A stretch of DNA of 64,000 nucleotides from Streptomyces glaucescens. GTDB taxonomy: Bacteria > Actinomycetota > Actinomycetes > Streptomycetales > Streptomycetaceae. The DNA is taken from the NCBI RefSeq assembly GCF_000761215.1, contig NZ_CP009438.1:6242501-6306500 (forward strand). Reading direction: 5' to 3'. This document shows, piece after piece, positions 41,445 through 49,045 of this stretch. Position numbers and translations under genes: made by a program. Position 1 is the stretch's first letter; each line of letters opens with the position of its first letter. The notes beneath the pieces were generated by a model. That model saw only the letters and a list, made by a program, of their open reading frames with translations. It was not told where the DNA came from and ran no database searches.

Positions 41445-42308
41445 TCAGAACCGCCCGCGGCACTCCTGGAGGATCTTCTTGGTGCGCCGGGCCGACGCGG
41501 CGTGCGCCGTCATGTGGTCCAGCACCTCCAGGTGCGCGGACACCTCCGCACGGGAGTCCAGATACAGCGCCCCCGTCAGGTACTCGGTGAACACCATGTC
41601 CGGCAGCTCCGGCTCGGCGAACCGGAACAGCGCGAACGGCGCGTAGGTCCCCGGGTGCGGACCGCTCGCGAACTCGGCGATCTGCAAGGTGATCCGGTCG
41701 CTCTCGACGGCCTCCAGCAGCCGGTCCAGCTGGCCGGTCATCACCTCGGGGCGGGTGCTCACCGGGCGGCGCAGCACCGTCTCGTCCATGATCACCCACA
41801 GGTGGGGCGGGTCGGGGCGGGTCAGCAGCTCCTGCCGGGCCATCCGCAGCGCCACGTGCCGTTCCAGCGACGGCCGGTCGGTCTGCCCGATGGTGCCGGC
41901 CTCCAGCACGGCCCGCGCGTACTCCTCGGTCTGCAGCAGACCGGGCACGAAGTGCGGCTCGTAGGAGCGGATCATCCGGGCCGCTCCCTCCAGGCTCACG
42001 AACAGGCTGAACCAGTCCGGCAGCACATCGTGGAACCGCTGCCACCAGCCCGGCTGGTTCGCCTCCTCGGCCAGCGTGACGAACGCCGCCACCTCGCCCT
42101 CGGGCACCCCGTAGGCGTCGAGCAGCAGCTGCACGTACGGGATCTTCAGGGAGACCTCGGCCATCTCCATGCGGCGGACGGTCGCCGGGGCCACCCGCAG
42201 GACCCGCGCCGCGTCCTCCCGGCTCAGCCCGGCCGTCTCCCGCAACTCCTGCAACCGCTTGCCGAGTACCACCTGGCCCACGGTGGGCGCCGGTCGCCGC
42301 TCACTCAC
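41445..42308 (-). CDS. Helix-turn-helix regulator with DUF5753 (Scr1/WhiJ type)
   Basis: A 287-residue protein. The HTH (XRE) is at about 12-70 (LGKRLQELRETAGLSREDAARVLRVAPATVRRMEM, given in part). The DUF5753 domain starts near residue 90 with SLFVSLEGAARMIRSYEPHF, VPGLLQTEEYARAV and later LQIAEFASGPHPGTYAPFALF. These regulators usually pair with a DUF397 small protein; none is seen beside this gene, so it is an orphan. They are involved in development and antibiotic control. Confidence 0.9.
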   Translation of the reverse strand: MSERRPAPTVGQVVLGKRLQELRETAGLSREDAARVLRVAPATVRRMEMAEVSLKIPYVQLLLDAYGVPEGEVAAFVTLAEEANQPGWWQRFHDVLPDWFSLFVSLEGAARMIRSYEPHFVPGLLQTEEYARAVLEAGTIGQTDRPSLERHVALRMARQELLTRPDPPHLWVIMDETVLRRPVSTRPEVMTGQLDRLLEAVESDRITLQIAEFASGPHPGTYAPFALFRFAEPELPDMVFTEYLTGALYLDSRAEVSAHLEVLDHMTAHAASARRTKKILQECRGRF

Positions 42309-42441
42309 GCCACGCCTCCCCTACGCGCCGGAAGTTCCCGAGCAGTCTGTCATGTTCGGGCCGAACACTCACGGGTGCGCGGTGCGCCGCCTGCCCGGCG
42401 GGACGCGCGGCCGACGGGCCCGCCCACCGCCCCGGCCCCGC

Positions 42442-42458
42442 ATTACCTCCCGGGTAAT
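42442..42458. promoter_or_regulatory. Short inverted repeat, possible operator
   Basis: ATTACC (42442-42447) and GGTAAT (42453-42458) surround five bases in the A/T-richest part of the space between the divergent DUF5753 and membrane-protein genes. No regulator can be named. Confidence 0.3.
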
Positions 42459-42569
42459 CGACCCGGGACCCCGCCCGGCGGGATCGTGGACGCACCGGGT
42501 TCCGGGGCGGCGCACTCCGCCCCGGGGCCCGGGCCCACTGCCGACGACCTCGCCGGAGGATGATCCGCC

Positions 42570-42995
42570 ATGTCCGCCACCCAGCTCGCCGCCCTCGCCC
42601 GCACCTCCGACCCGCGCACCATGCTGCGCCGCTTCCTGGCCCTCGACGCGGTTGTCACCGGCGCCAACGGTGTCGCCTACCTGGCCTTCTCCGGCCCGCT
42701 CGGCGACCTGCTCGGCATCGGCTCCGGACTGCTGCTCGGCCTGGGCGCGTTCCTCACCGTCTTCGCCGCGGGCGTCGGCCTGCTCGCCGCCCGCCCGCAC
42801 CCCGCCGCCCTGCCCGTCCGCGTGGTCGTGGAGGCCAACCTCGCCTGGGCGGCGGCCAGTGTCGCGGCCCTCGCGCTCTGGCTCACCCCCAGCACCGCGG
42901 GCGCGGTGTGGGGCGTGCTCCAGGCGCTCACCGTCGCCGGCTTCGCCGGCCTCCAGCTCATGGCGCTGAAGGCCCGTCAGAGCACCAGCTCCTGA
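42570..42995 (+). CDS. Four-helix integral membrane protein
   Basis: A 141-residue protein with helices at about 20-45, 48-73, 82-103 and 108-132 (for instance LLLGLGAFLTVFAAGVGLLAA). Short polar ends, no signal peptide and no known catalytic motif. It resembles small integral membrane proteins common in Streptomyces, of unknown role. GGAGGAT lies upstream of the ATG. Its 3' end overlaps that of the convergent XRE gene by 19 bp. Confidence 0.8.
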   Translation: MSATQLAALARTSDPRTMLRRFLALDAVVTGANGVAYLAFSGPLGDLLGIGSGLLLGLGAFLTVFAAGVGLLAARPHPAALPVRVVVEANLAWAAASVAALALWLTPSTAGAVWGVLQALTVAGFAGLQLMALKARQSTSS

Positions 42996-43807
42996 AGGTG
43001 CTTCACCGTCGCCGGGTCGGCCGGGAGGAACGTCTCGATGGCCAGCTCGGCGACGGTCACGTCCATCGGCGTGTTGAAGGTGGAGATCGACGAGATGAAC
43101 GACAGGATCCGGCCCCCGTACTCGATCTGCATCGGCAGCGCGAAGTACGGGACCGGCTCCTCCGGCTCGGCCGACGGTGCCGTCTCCGGCACCGGATACG
43201 CCGCCACCTCCTCGTACAGCGCCCGCAGCGGCGCCGAGCGGTGCAGCGCGATCTGCCGTTCCATCTGCGCCAGCAGATGCCCCCGCCACTCACGCAGATT
43301 GCGGATCCGCGGCGCCAGCCCCCGCGGGTGCAGCGTCAGCCGCATCGCGTTCAGCGGCGGCGCCAGCAGGTCCTCGGGCACCCCCTCCAACAGCATCGTG
43401 ATGCCCCGGTTCGCGGCGACCACGTCGTACGTCGCGTCCACCACCAGCGCCGGGTACGGCTCGTAGCCGCGGATCAGCCGCTCCATGCCCGCCCGCAACG
43501 CACCCAGCGCCGGGTCGTCCAGCGGGGTCTCAGGGAAGCGCGGCGCGTAACCGGCCGCCAGCAGCAGCGCGTTGCGGTCCCGCACCGGAACGTCCAGATG
43601 CTCGGCGAGGCGCAGCACCATCTCCTCGCTCGGCCGGGACCGGCCCGTCTCGATGAAGCTGATGTGCCGGGCGGAGGAGTCGGCGCGCAGCGCCAGCTCC
43701 AGCTGGCTGACCCGCCGCCGCTCCCGCCAGGACCGCAGCATCGGGCCGACTCCCCGGTCGGCGGGGGCGGTCGCGGCAGCCGCGGGCGCGGACGTGAGAA
43801 TGCTCAT
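42977..43807 (-). CDS. XRE family regulator with MmyB-like ligand-binding domain
   Basis: A 276-residue protein. The HTH is at about 23-80 (LRSWRERRRVSQLELALRAD, HISFIETGRSRPSEEMVLRLAEHL, given in parts). The MmyB-like PAS domain follows with GYEPYPALVVDATYDVVAANRG and MRLTLHPRGLAPRIRNLREW. MmyB is a methylenomycin-pathway regulator that binds fatty acid-like ligands. It stands divergent from the ADP-ribosylglycohydrolase gene with 29 bp between, so the pair is likely regulated together. ATG 43807 is chosen; the frame is open further. Confidence 0.88.
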   Translation of the reverse strand: MSILTSAPAAAATAPADRGVGPMLRSWRERRRVSQLELALRADSSARHISFIETGRSRPSEEMVLRLAEHLDVPVRDRNALLLAAGYAPRFPETPLDDPALGALRAGMERLIRGYEPYPALVVDATYDVVAANRGITMLLEGVPEDLLAPPLNAMRLTLHPRGLAPRIRNLREWRGHLLAQMERQIALHRSAPLRALYEEVAAYPVPETAPSAEPEEPVPYFALPMQIEYGGRILSFISSISTFNTPMDVTVAELAIETFLPADPATVKHLQELVL

Positions 43808-43836
43808 GTGTACGACCGTAGTCGAGGAGGTACCGC

Positions 43837-44925
43837 GTGAACGAGACGTGGCAGCAGGCGAACTGGCAGGCACCGGCGGTACTCCGGTCGAGGGTGCGCG
43901 GCTGCCTGCTCGGCGGCGCGCTCGGCGACGCCCTCGGCTATCCCGTCGAGTTCAGCTCCCTGGACGCCATCCGCGCCGCCCACGGCGCGCGCGGCGTCAC
44001 CTCCCTGGTCCCCGACGCCACCGGCGTGGCCGGGCGGATCAGCGACGACACCCAGATGACGCTGTTCACCGTCGAGGGCATCCTCGCCGCCCACCGCCGC
44101 GAACGCGAGAAGGGCATCGGCGGCGCCGCCCACCAGCTGCTGTACGAGGCCTACCGGCGCTGGCTGGTCACCCAGCAGCAGCCCGGCCCCGACGGCACCC
44201 TCGCCGGGCACCCAGGGCCCGACCGGCCCCTCCTCGCCGAGCCGTGGCTCTACGCCCGCCGCGCCCCGGGCAACGCCTGCCTGTCCGGACTGCACCAGCC
44301 CTACGTCCCCGACACGGGCGCCCCGCTCGGTGGCTTCGGCCCGGTCAACCCCAACGCCAAGGGCTGCGGCGCGGTGATGCGCTCGGCGCCGTTCGGGCTC
44401 ACCGGCGCCCCCGCCGACCGCGCCTTCGACCTCGCCGCCCGCTGCGCCCGGCTCACCCACGGCCACCCCACCGGCTACTACGCGGCCGGCGCGTTCGCCG
44501 CCCTCACCGCCCATCTGCTCACCGGCGACTCCGTCGAGGGCGCCGTCCTGCGCACCCTGCGGCTGCTCGCCCGCCACCCCGGCCACGAGGAGACCACCAC
44601 CGCCCTCGAACAGGCCCTCGACCTGGCCGCCCAGGGCGCGCCCGACGCGGCGAAGGTGGAGCGGCTGGGCGCCGGCTGGGTCGCCGAGGAGGCCCTGGCC
44701 ATCGGCGTGTACGCGGCGCTCGCCGAACCCCGGGTGACGGACGCGCTGCTGCTCTCGGTCAACCATTCGGGTGACACCGACTCCACCGGCGCCATCTGCG
44801 GGAACATCCTCGGCGCCCGGTACGGCGACGTCGGCCTGCCGCACGCATGGCTGCGGCAGGTCGAGGGACGGGACCGGATCGCCGCGCTGGCCGACGATCT
44901 CGCGGCCGAATGTCACCGCACCTGA
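43837..44925 (+). CDS. ADP-ribosylglycohydrolase family protein (DraG-like)
   Basis: A 362-residue all-helical hydrolase. The metal-binding motifs are complete: GCLLGGALGDALGYPVEF near the N-terminus, RISDDTQMTLFTVEGIL, and NHSGDTDSTGAICGNILGA near the C-terminus. It removes ADP-ribose from proteins or nucleic acids, or acts on related nucleosides. Start GTG 43837 has GAGGAGG upstream. It is divergent from an XRE/MmyB-like regulator. No partner ADP-ribosyltransferase is seen nearby. Confidence 0.92.
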   Translation: MNETWQQANWQAPAVLRSRVRGCLLGGALGDALGYPVEFSSLDAIRAAHGARGVTSLVPDATGVAGRISDDTQMTLFTVEGILAAHRREREKGIGGAAHQLLYEAYRRWLVTQQQPGPDGTLAGHPGPDRPLLAEPWLYARRAPGNACLSGLHQPYVPDTGAPLGGFGPVNPNAKGCGAVMRSAPFGLTGAPADRAFDLAARCARLTHGHPTGYYAAGAFAALTAHLLTGDSVEGAVLRTLRLLARHPGHEETTTALEQALDLAAQGAPDAAKVERLGAGWVAEEALAIGVYAALAEPRVTDALLLSVNHSGDTDSTGAICGNILGARYGDVGLPHAWLRQVEGRDRIAALADDLAAECHRT

Positions 44926-45007
44926 CCCCCGGCGCACCGTCCGGCCGGGATCGCGGCGGCCGGCCTGTGGCAGGCTGGAGCCGGGCCCGACGGAAAGGAG
45001 CGAGGTC

Positions 45008-45313
45008 ATGGCCGTGCAACCGCTGGCGCCCGAGGAGATCGAGGACCGCCTGGCCGGACTGCCGGGCTGGTCGGTGGACGAGGACCGCCTCACCCGCACC
45101 TACCGGCTCGGCTCGCACATCGCCGCCGCCGCGCTCGTGATGCACATCGCCCGGGTGCAGGACGAGCTGGACCACCACTCCGACCTCACCCTCGGCTACC
45201 ACAGCGTGACCGTGTCGGTGCACACGCACAGCGTCGGCGGCAAGGTCACCGAGCTGGACGTCGAGCTGGCCCGCCGCGTGTCCGACCTCGCCCCGGCCCA
45301 CGGGGCGAGCTGA
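45008..45313 (+). CDS. phhB: 4a-hydroxytetrahydrobiopterin dehydratase (pterin-4a-carbinolamine dehydratase)
   Basis: A 101-residue protein: LAPEEIEDRLAGLPGWSVDE, then FxxxxFxxHIARVQDELDHHSDLTLGYHSVTVSVHTHSVGG (given in part: ELDHHSDLTLGY, VSVHTHSVGG). The His-His...His set of the active site is kept; the usual Pro after HH is Ser. It recycles pterin cofactor or is a DCoH relative. GGAGCGAGG precedes the ATG. Confidence 0.9.
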   Translation: MAVQPLAPEEIEDRLAGLPGWSVDEDRLTRTYRLGSHIAAAALVMHIARVQDELDHHSDLTLGYHSVTVSVHTHSVGGKVTELDVELARRVSDLAPAHGAS

Positions 45314-45320
45314 GCCGGCG

Positions 45321-46082
45321 GTGCTGGACTACAGCCGGGAGGCCGAGCGCTACGACGCCTCCCGGGGCGGCGAACCCCGCGCGGCCGCCGCCGCGGAAGG
45401 CGTCCTCCACCTGGTGCCCGGTGACGCCCGCCGGCTGCTCGACCTCGCCTGCGGCACCGGCATCGTCACCCGGCGGCTCGCCGCGGCCCGGGACGGCCTG
45501 CGGGTCACCGGGGCCGATCTCACCGACGCGATGGTGCGCCGCGCCGCCGCCCGCCTCCCGGGCGCCGTGCTCCGCGCCGACGCCCGCCGGCTGCCGTTCG
45601 CCGACGGCACCTTCGACGCGGTGACCAGTGTGTGGCTGCTCCACCTGCTGCCCGGCCCGGCCGCCGTGCGGGCCGTCGTCGCCGAGTGCGCGCGCGTACT
45701 GCGCCCGGGCGGGGTCTGGGTCACCACCGTCGACAAGGCCGCCGGGCACAACGTCGGCAGCGACATCGACGCCGTCCTCGCGGCCCGCCCCCGCACCCCC
45801 GCCGCCGACGAGTCGGCGGCCGTCGAGGCGCACGCCGCCGCGCACGGCCTGCTCCCGGCCGGGCGGACCCGCTTCCCCGGCCGCGGCCAGGGCCGCAGCC
45901 CCCGCCGCGCCATCGCCGACCTGCGCCGCGGCTGGTTCGTCGCCCTGCCGCCCGGCGACCCCCTGGCCGACGCGTTCGCCGAGCGCCTGGCCGCCCTTCC
46001 CGACCAGGACCGCCCCCGCCCGGACCCGTGGTTCACCCTGCGGGCGTTCAGGAGGGCGGACGTGGGTCCTTCCCGGCAGTGA
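45321..46082 (+). CDS. Class I SAM-dependent methyltransferase
   Basis: A 253-residue UbiE-like methyltransferase. YSREAERYDASRGGEPRAAAA starts it, motif I is LLDLACGTGIVTRRLA (about 39-54), then GADLTDAMVRRAAARL, ADARRLPFADGTFDAVTSVW and ARVLRPGGVWVTTVD. The substrate is unknown. The GTG at 45321 lies 7 bp after the pterin dehydratase stop, so it is probably in that operon. A strong hairpin follows. Confidence 0.88.
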   Translation: MLDYSREAERYDASRGGEPRAAAAAEGVLHLVPGDARRLLDLACGTGIVTRRLAAARDGLRVTGADLTDAMVRRAAARLPGAVLRADARRLPFADGTFDAVTSVWLLHLLPGPAAVRAVVAECARVLRPGGVWVTTVDKAAGHNVGSDIDAVLAARPRTPAADESAAVEAHAAAHGLLPAGRTRFPGRGQGRSPRRAIADLRRGWFVALPPGDPLADAFAERLAALPDQDRPRPDPWFTLRAFRRADVGPSRQ

Positions 46083-46092
46083 GTCGGCGCAC

Positions 46093-46120
46093 GGGCGCGC
46101 GCCGGTCGCGGCGCGCGCCC
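46093..46120. terminator. 11-bp perfect hairpin between convergent genes
   Basis: GGGCGCGCGCC (46093-46103), a six-base loop and GGCGCGCGCCC (46110-46120) lie 7 bp before the end of the GH74 gene on the opposite strand. It would serve both directions. Confidence 0.8.
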
Positions 46121-46126
46121 CGCCGG

Positions 46127-48793
46127 TCAGTTCACGGTGCAGGACCGGCCGTCCAGTGTGAAGGCGGCGGGTTCGGCATCGGTGCCCGACCCGTTGCCGG
46201 TGAAGCCGAAGCCCACCGACGAGCCGGGGGCCACGCTCGCGTTCCAGCCGACGTTCCTCGCCGTCACGGACGAACCGGTCTGGCTGTGCCCGGCGTTCCA
46301 CATCTGCGCCACCGTCTGGCCGCCCGGGAAGGTCCAGCTCAGCGACCAGCCGTTCCACGCGGTGTCCCCGGTGTTGGACAACCGCACGTCCGCCTGGAAG
46401 CCGCCCGGCCACTGGTTGGTGATCTCGTAGGTCACCGCGCAGGCACCCGTGGGCGTCGGGGTGGGACCCGGATCCGTGCCGCCGCCCCCGTCGCCGGTGC
46501 CGGAGGTGTCGCCGTAGATCACCCCGCGTCCGTTGGTCGCCACGTACACCCGGCCGAACACCCGCGGGTCGCCGGTGATCGCCGCGCCGGTCCAGCCCCA
46601 CTGGTGGGCGTCGTCGTTGATCCGGGTCCACGTCGCGCCCTTGTCGGTGGAGCGGAAGATGCCGCGCACCCCGCCGATCTCGGCGCTGGTGTAGAGCGTC
46701 TGGTACGAGGCGCCGGCCGCCGCCTTGCCGAAGCCGATGGTGTCGGCCTGCTCCACGTTCGGCAGCCTGGTGAAGGTGGCGCCGCCGTCCGTGGAGTGCC
46801 ACAGGCCGTACGCCCCGTCGCTCGCGCCGCCCGCCAGCCAGATGTCGCCCTTGGCGCCGGGCAGCGCCTTGAAGCGCACGCTGTCGCCGCCGGGCAGGCC
46901 GGCCGCGGGGGAGGCGGTGAAGGTGGCGCCGCCGTCCGTGCTGACGTAGAACTTCCCGGACTTGAAGCCGTAGAAGGTCTTCGGGTCGACCCGGTCGGAC
47001 TCGACGATCGCGCCCGCGGGGATGCCGGCGGACGCCCGCCACGACGAGCCGAAGCCGGTCGTGTGGTGCACGCCGGCGCCCTGCGGGCTCCACACGAAGC
47101 GGCTGCCGTCGGCCGCCGCCGCGACCGTGCCGCCGCCGCTCACCCCGGACGGGTCGGTGCCCGCGAACCAGTTGGCGCCGTTGTCCGTGGAGAACGCGAT
47201 GTGCGGGCCGGAGTCGAGGTTGCCCACCCGGACCACCGTGTCCGGGGCGGACTCCGCGTAGTCGAGGCTGGTGGTGGAGGTGAAGTTGGGGGAGGTGTAC
47301 ATCATCGGCGGGACCTTCGTCAGGTCCGTGTGCCGGAAGCCGCCGATGTCACCGAGGGCGCTGAGCAGCGGCGCGCCCGACGGGGGAGAGGCGAGGTCGA
47401 GGACCGCGGTCTCCTCCAGTCCCCGCACCATCGGCCGGATGACGAACTTGGCCCCGGTGTCCCAGTCGGTGAGGTTCTCGGTGCCGTAGACCGTGGCGCC
47501 GGTGCCGTACATCATCCGGTCCGAGTCGAACGGGTCGATCTCCAGCGCCTCGGTCATCCAGCCGAGCTTCGGGGTCTGCTCGGGCGGGGACGGGCTGGCG
47601 CCCCAGGTCAGCCACGGGGAGGACGAGACGTCCATCGTGTACCGGTTCTCGCGGTTCGGGTACGAGGTGTAGTCCCACGCCTTGGTCCAGGTGGCGCCGC
47701 TGTCGGTGGAGCGGAAGATCTGGGTGTCCGGCCACCAGGAGCTGTAGGCCGTGGCCATGAGGGTGCCCGGCCTCTGCCGGTCGACCGTCAGTCCGCTGAA
47801 GCCGTAGTAGGTGTCGGCCTCGGCGACGGGGCTGATGTCGGTCCAGGTGCCGGTGGCGGTGGTGTACCGCCAGAGCCGGCCCTTGCCGCCGTCGTAGGGG
47901 CCGCCCTTGTCGCTGTACGCGATGTACAACTGGCCCTCGACCGTGTCCAGCACGCCCTTGTGGGCCAGGTGTCCCGTCGGCTGCCCCGCCAGCCGCTGCC
48001 AGGTCGCGCCCGCGTCCGTCGAGCGGTAGACCGCGTTCTCCTTGTCGGCGACCCCGACGTAGATCGTCCTGGTGGCGCTGCCGGCGGTGCCGGTGGACTC
48101 GTCGAAGGTGACCCAGACGATGCCCTGGTTGTCGCTGGCGTAGCCGGAGGTGTCGGCGGGGTCCTGGGCGTAGTTGCCCACGTTGGGGAAGTTCGCCACC
48201 TGCGACCAGGTCGCCCCCGAGTCCGTCGACCGCCACAGGCCCTTGCCGCTGGGCGCGCCCAGGTACAGCACGCTGTTGCGGTGCGGGTCGACGGCGAGTC
48301 GCTCGCCCATGCCGCGGCCCGGCATGTTGCCGCCCAGCTTGAAGGGCAGGTCCGTCCTGCGCCAGCTGGCGCCGCGGTCGGCGGAGCGCAGCACGGCCCC
48401 GTTGCCCGGGTCCCAGTCGTTGGTGTAGGTGCCGACCGCCGCGTACACCCTGTCGGGGTCCACCGGGTCGGAGGCGATGCTCACCACGCCCGTGTGGCCC
48501 CAGTCGTCCCAGCCGACGTGGTCCAGCAGGGGCGTCCACGTCTTCGTCGACTGCTGCCAGCGGTAGGCGCCGCCGATGTCGGTGCGGGCGTAGGCGAGGT
48601 TCCTCTCCTTGCGGTTGAAGACGATGCCGGGGACGAAGCCGCCCCCGTCGATCCGGGCGTTCTTCCAGGTGTAGGTGTCGGCGGTGATCGACACCTCTCG
48701 CTCGACGGGCTCGGCCGCCAGCGCGGGCGGGGCGCCCGCGAGCAGGCCGGCCGCGAGCGCCAGCACGGCCGTGAGGATGCGGGTTCTTCGCAC
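46127..48793 (-). CDS. Secreted xyloglucanase/endo-glucanase, GH74 with C-terminal CBM2
   Basis: An 888-residue secreted enzyme. The signal peptide is about residues 1-27 (cut after ALA). The GH74 catalytic domain, two seven-bladed propellers, covers about 35-770. RTDIGGAYRW (71-79) holds the first catalytic Asp, and DPFDSDRMMYGTG the second-propeller acid region. Many Asp-box-like repeats (STDSGATW, STDGGATF) are visible. A Gly/Thr/Pro linker leads to a CBM2 cellulose-binding module (about 790-888, with W residues in WSLSWTFPGGQTV). It cuts xyloglucan or glucan. The GTG has AGGAAGGA upstream. Confidence 0.93.
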   Translation of the reverse strand: MRRTRILTAVLALAAGLLAGAPPALAAEPVEREVSITADTYTWKNARIDGGGFVPGIVFNRKERNLAYARTDIGGAYRWQQSTKTWTPLLDHVGWDDWGHTGVVSIASDPVDPDRVYAAVGTYTNDWDPGNGAVLRSADRGASWRRTDLPFKLGGNMPGRGMGERLAVDPHRNSVLYLGAPSGKGLWRSTDSGATWSQVANFPNVGNYAQDPADTSGYASDNQGIVWVTFDESTGTAGSATRTIYVGVADKENAVYRSTDAGATWQRLAGQPTGHLAHKGVLDTVEGQLYIAYSDKGGPYDGGKGRLWRYTTATGTWTDISPVAEADTYYGFSGLTVDRQRPGTLMATAYSSWWPDTQIFRSTDSGATWTKAWDYTSYPNRENRYTMDVSSSPWLTWGASPSPPEQTPKLGWMTEALEIDPFDSDRMMYGTGATVYGTENLTDWDTGAKFVIRPMVRGLEETAVLDLASPPSGAPLLSALGDIGGFRHTDLTKVPPMMYTSPNFTSTTSLDYAESAPDTVVRVGNLDSGPHIAFSTDNGANWFAGTDPSGVSGGGTVAAAADGSRFVWSPQGAGVHHTTGFGSSWRASAGIPAGAIVESDRVDPKTFYGFKSGKFYVSTDGGATFTASPAAGLPGGDSVRFKALPGAKGDIWLAGGASDGAYGLWHSTDGGATFTRLPNVEQADTIGFGKAAAGASYQTLYTSAEIGGVRGIFRSTDKGATWTRINDDAHQWGWTGAAITGDPRVFGRVYVATNGRGVIYGDTSGTGDGGGGTDPGPTPTPTGACAVTYEITNQWPGGFQADVRLSNTGDTAWNGWSLSWTFPGGQTVAQMWNAGHSQTGSSVTARNVGWNASVAPGSSVGFGFTGNGSGTDAEPAAFTLDGRSCTVN

Positions 48794-48834
48794 GGTGGGG
48801 ATGTCCTTCCTGCTGCGGAAGCTGAGGCAGGGAC

Positions 48835-48882
48835 GGTGCGGGTGCGGGTGCGGGTGCGGGTGCGGGTGCGGGTGCGGGTGCG
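48835..48882. repeat. Hexanucleotide microsatellite, eight GGTGCG units
   Basis: Eight perfect copies of GGTGCG (CGCACC on the coding strand of GH74) stand 42-89 bp upstream of the GH74 start, between a terminator-like hairpin and the ribosome-binding site. It is not coding in either direction. Confidence 0.95.
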
Positions 48883-48899
48883 GGGTGGGGACGGACGAC

Positions 48900-48938
48900 G
48901 GCCGGGCGGCCCCCAGTGCGGGTGGGGACCGCCCGGCC
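48900..48938 (-). terminator. Hairpin between GH48 and GH74 genes
   Basis: GGCCGGGCGG (48900-48909) pairs with CCGCCCGGCC (48929-48938), and CCCC/GGGG adds pairs inside around a one-base bulge. It lies 107 bp after the GH48 stop. It would end GH48 transcription and leave GH74 with its own promoter. Confidence 0.65.
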
Positions 48939-49045
48939 GGACGGCCTCGCCGTCAGGTGACGAGGCCACGTACGCGGAGCCTTCAGGCGGTTCCGGGACC
49001 GAGCGGTGAGCACCACCGTCCGGCCCGCGGAGCGCCCGGCGGGGA

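Noticed and set aside
42570..42995. A toxin-antitoxin pair formed by the membrane protein and the XRE regulator
   Set aside because: The genes are convergent, the regulator has an MmyB-type domain, and the membrane protein has four helices, none of which fits a known toxin-antitoxin pattern.
46083..48800. Long plus-strand frame across GH74 (over 1100 codons)
   Set aside because: It is an antisense shadow; the minus strand encodes a clear GH74-CBM2 protein with signal peptide.
48835..48882. GGTGCG repeats as a CRISPR array or telomere-like end
   Set aside because: There are no spacers, the units are only 6 bp, and genes continue on both sides.
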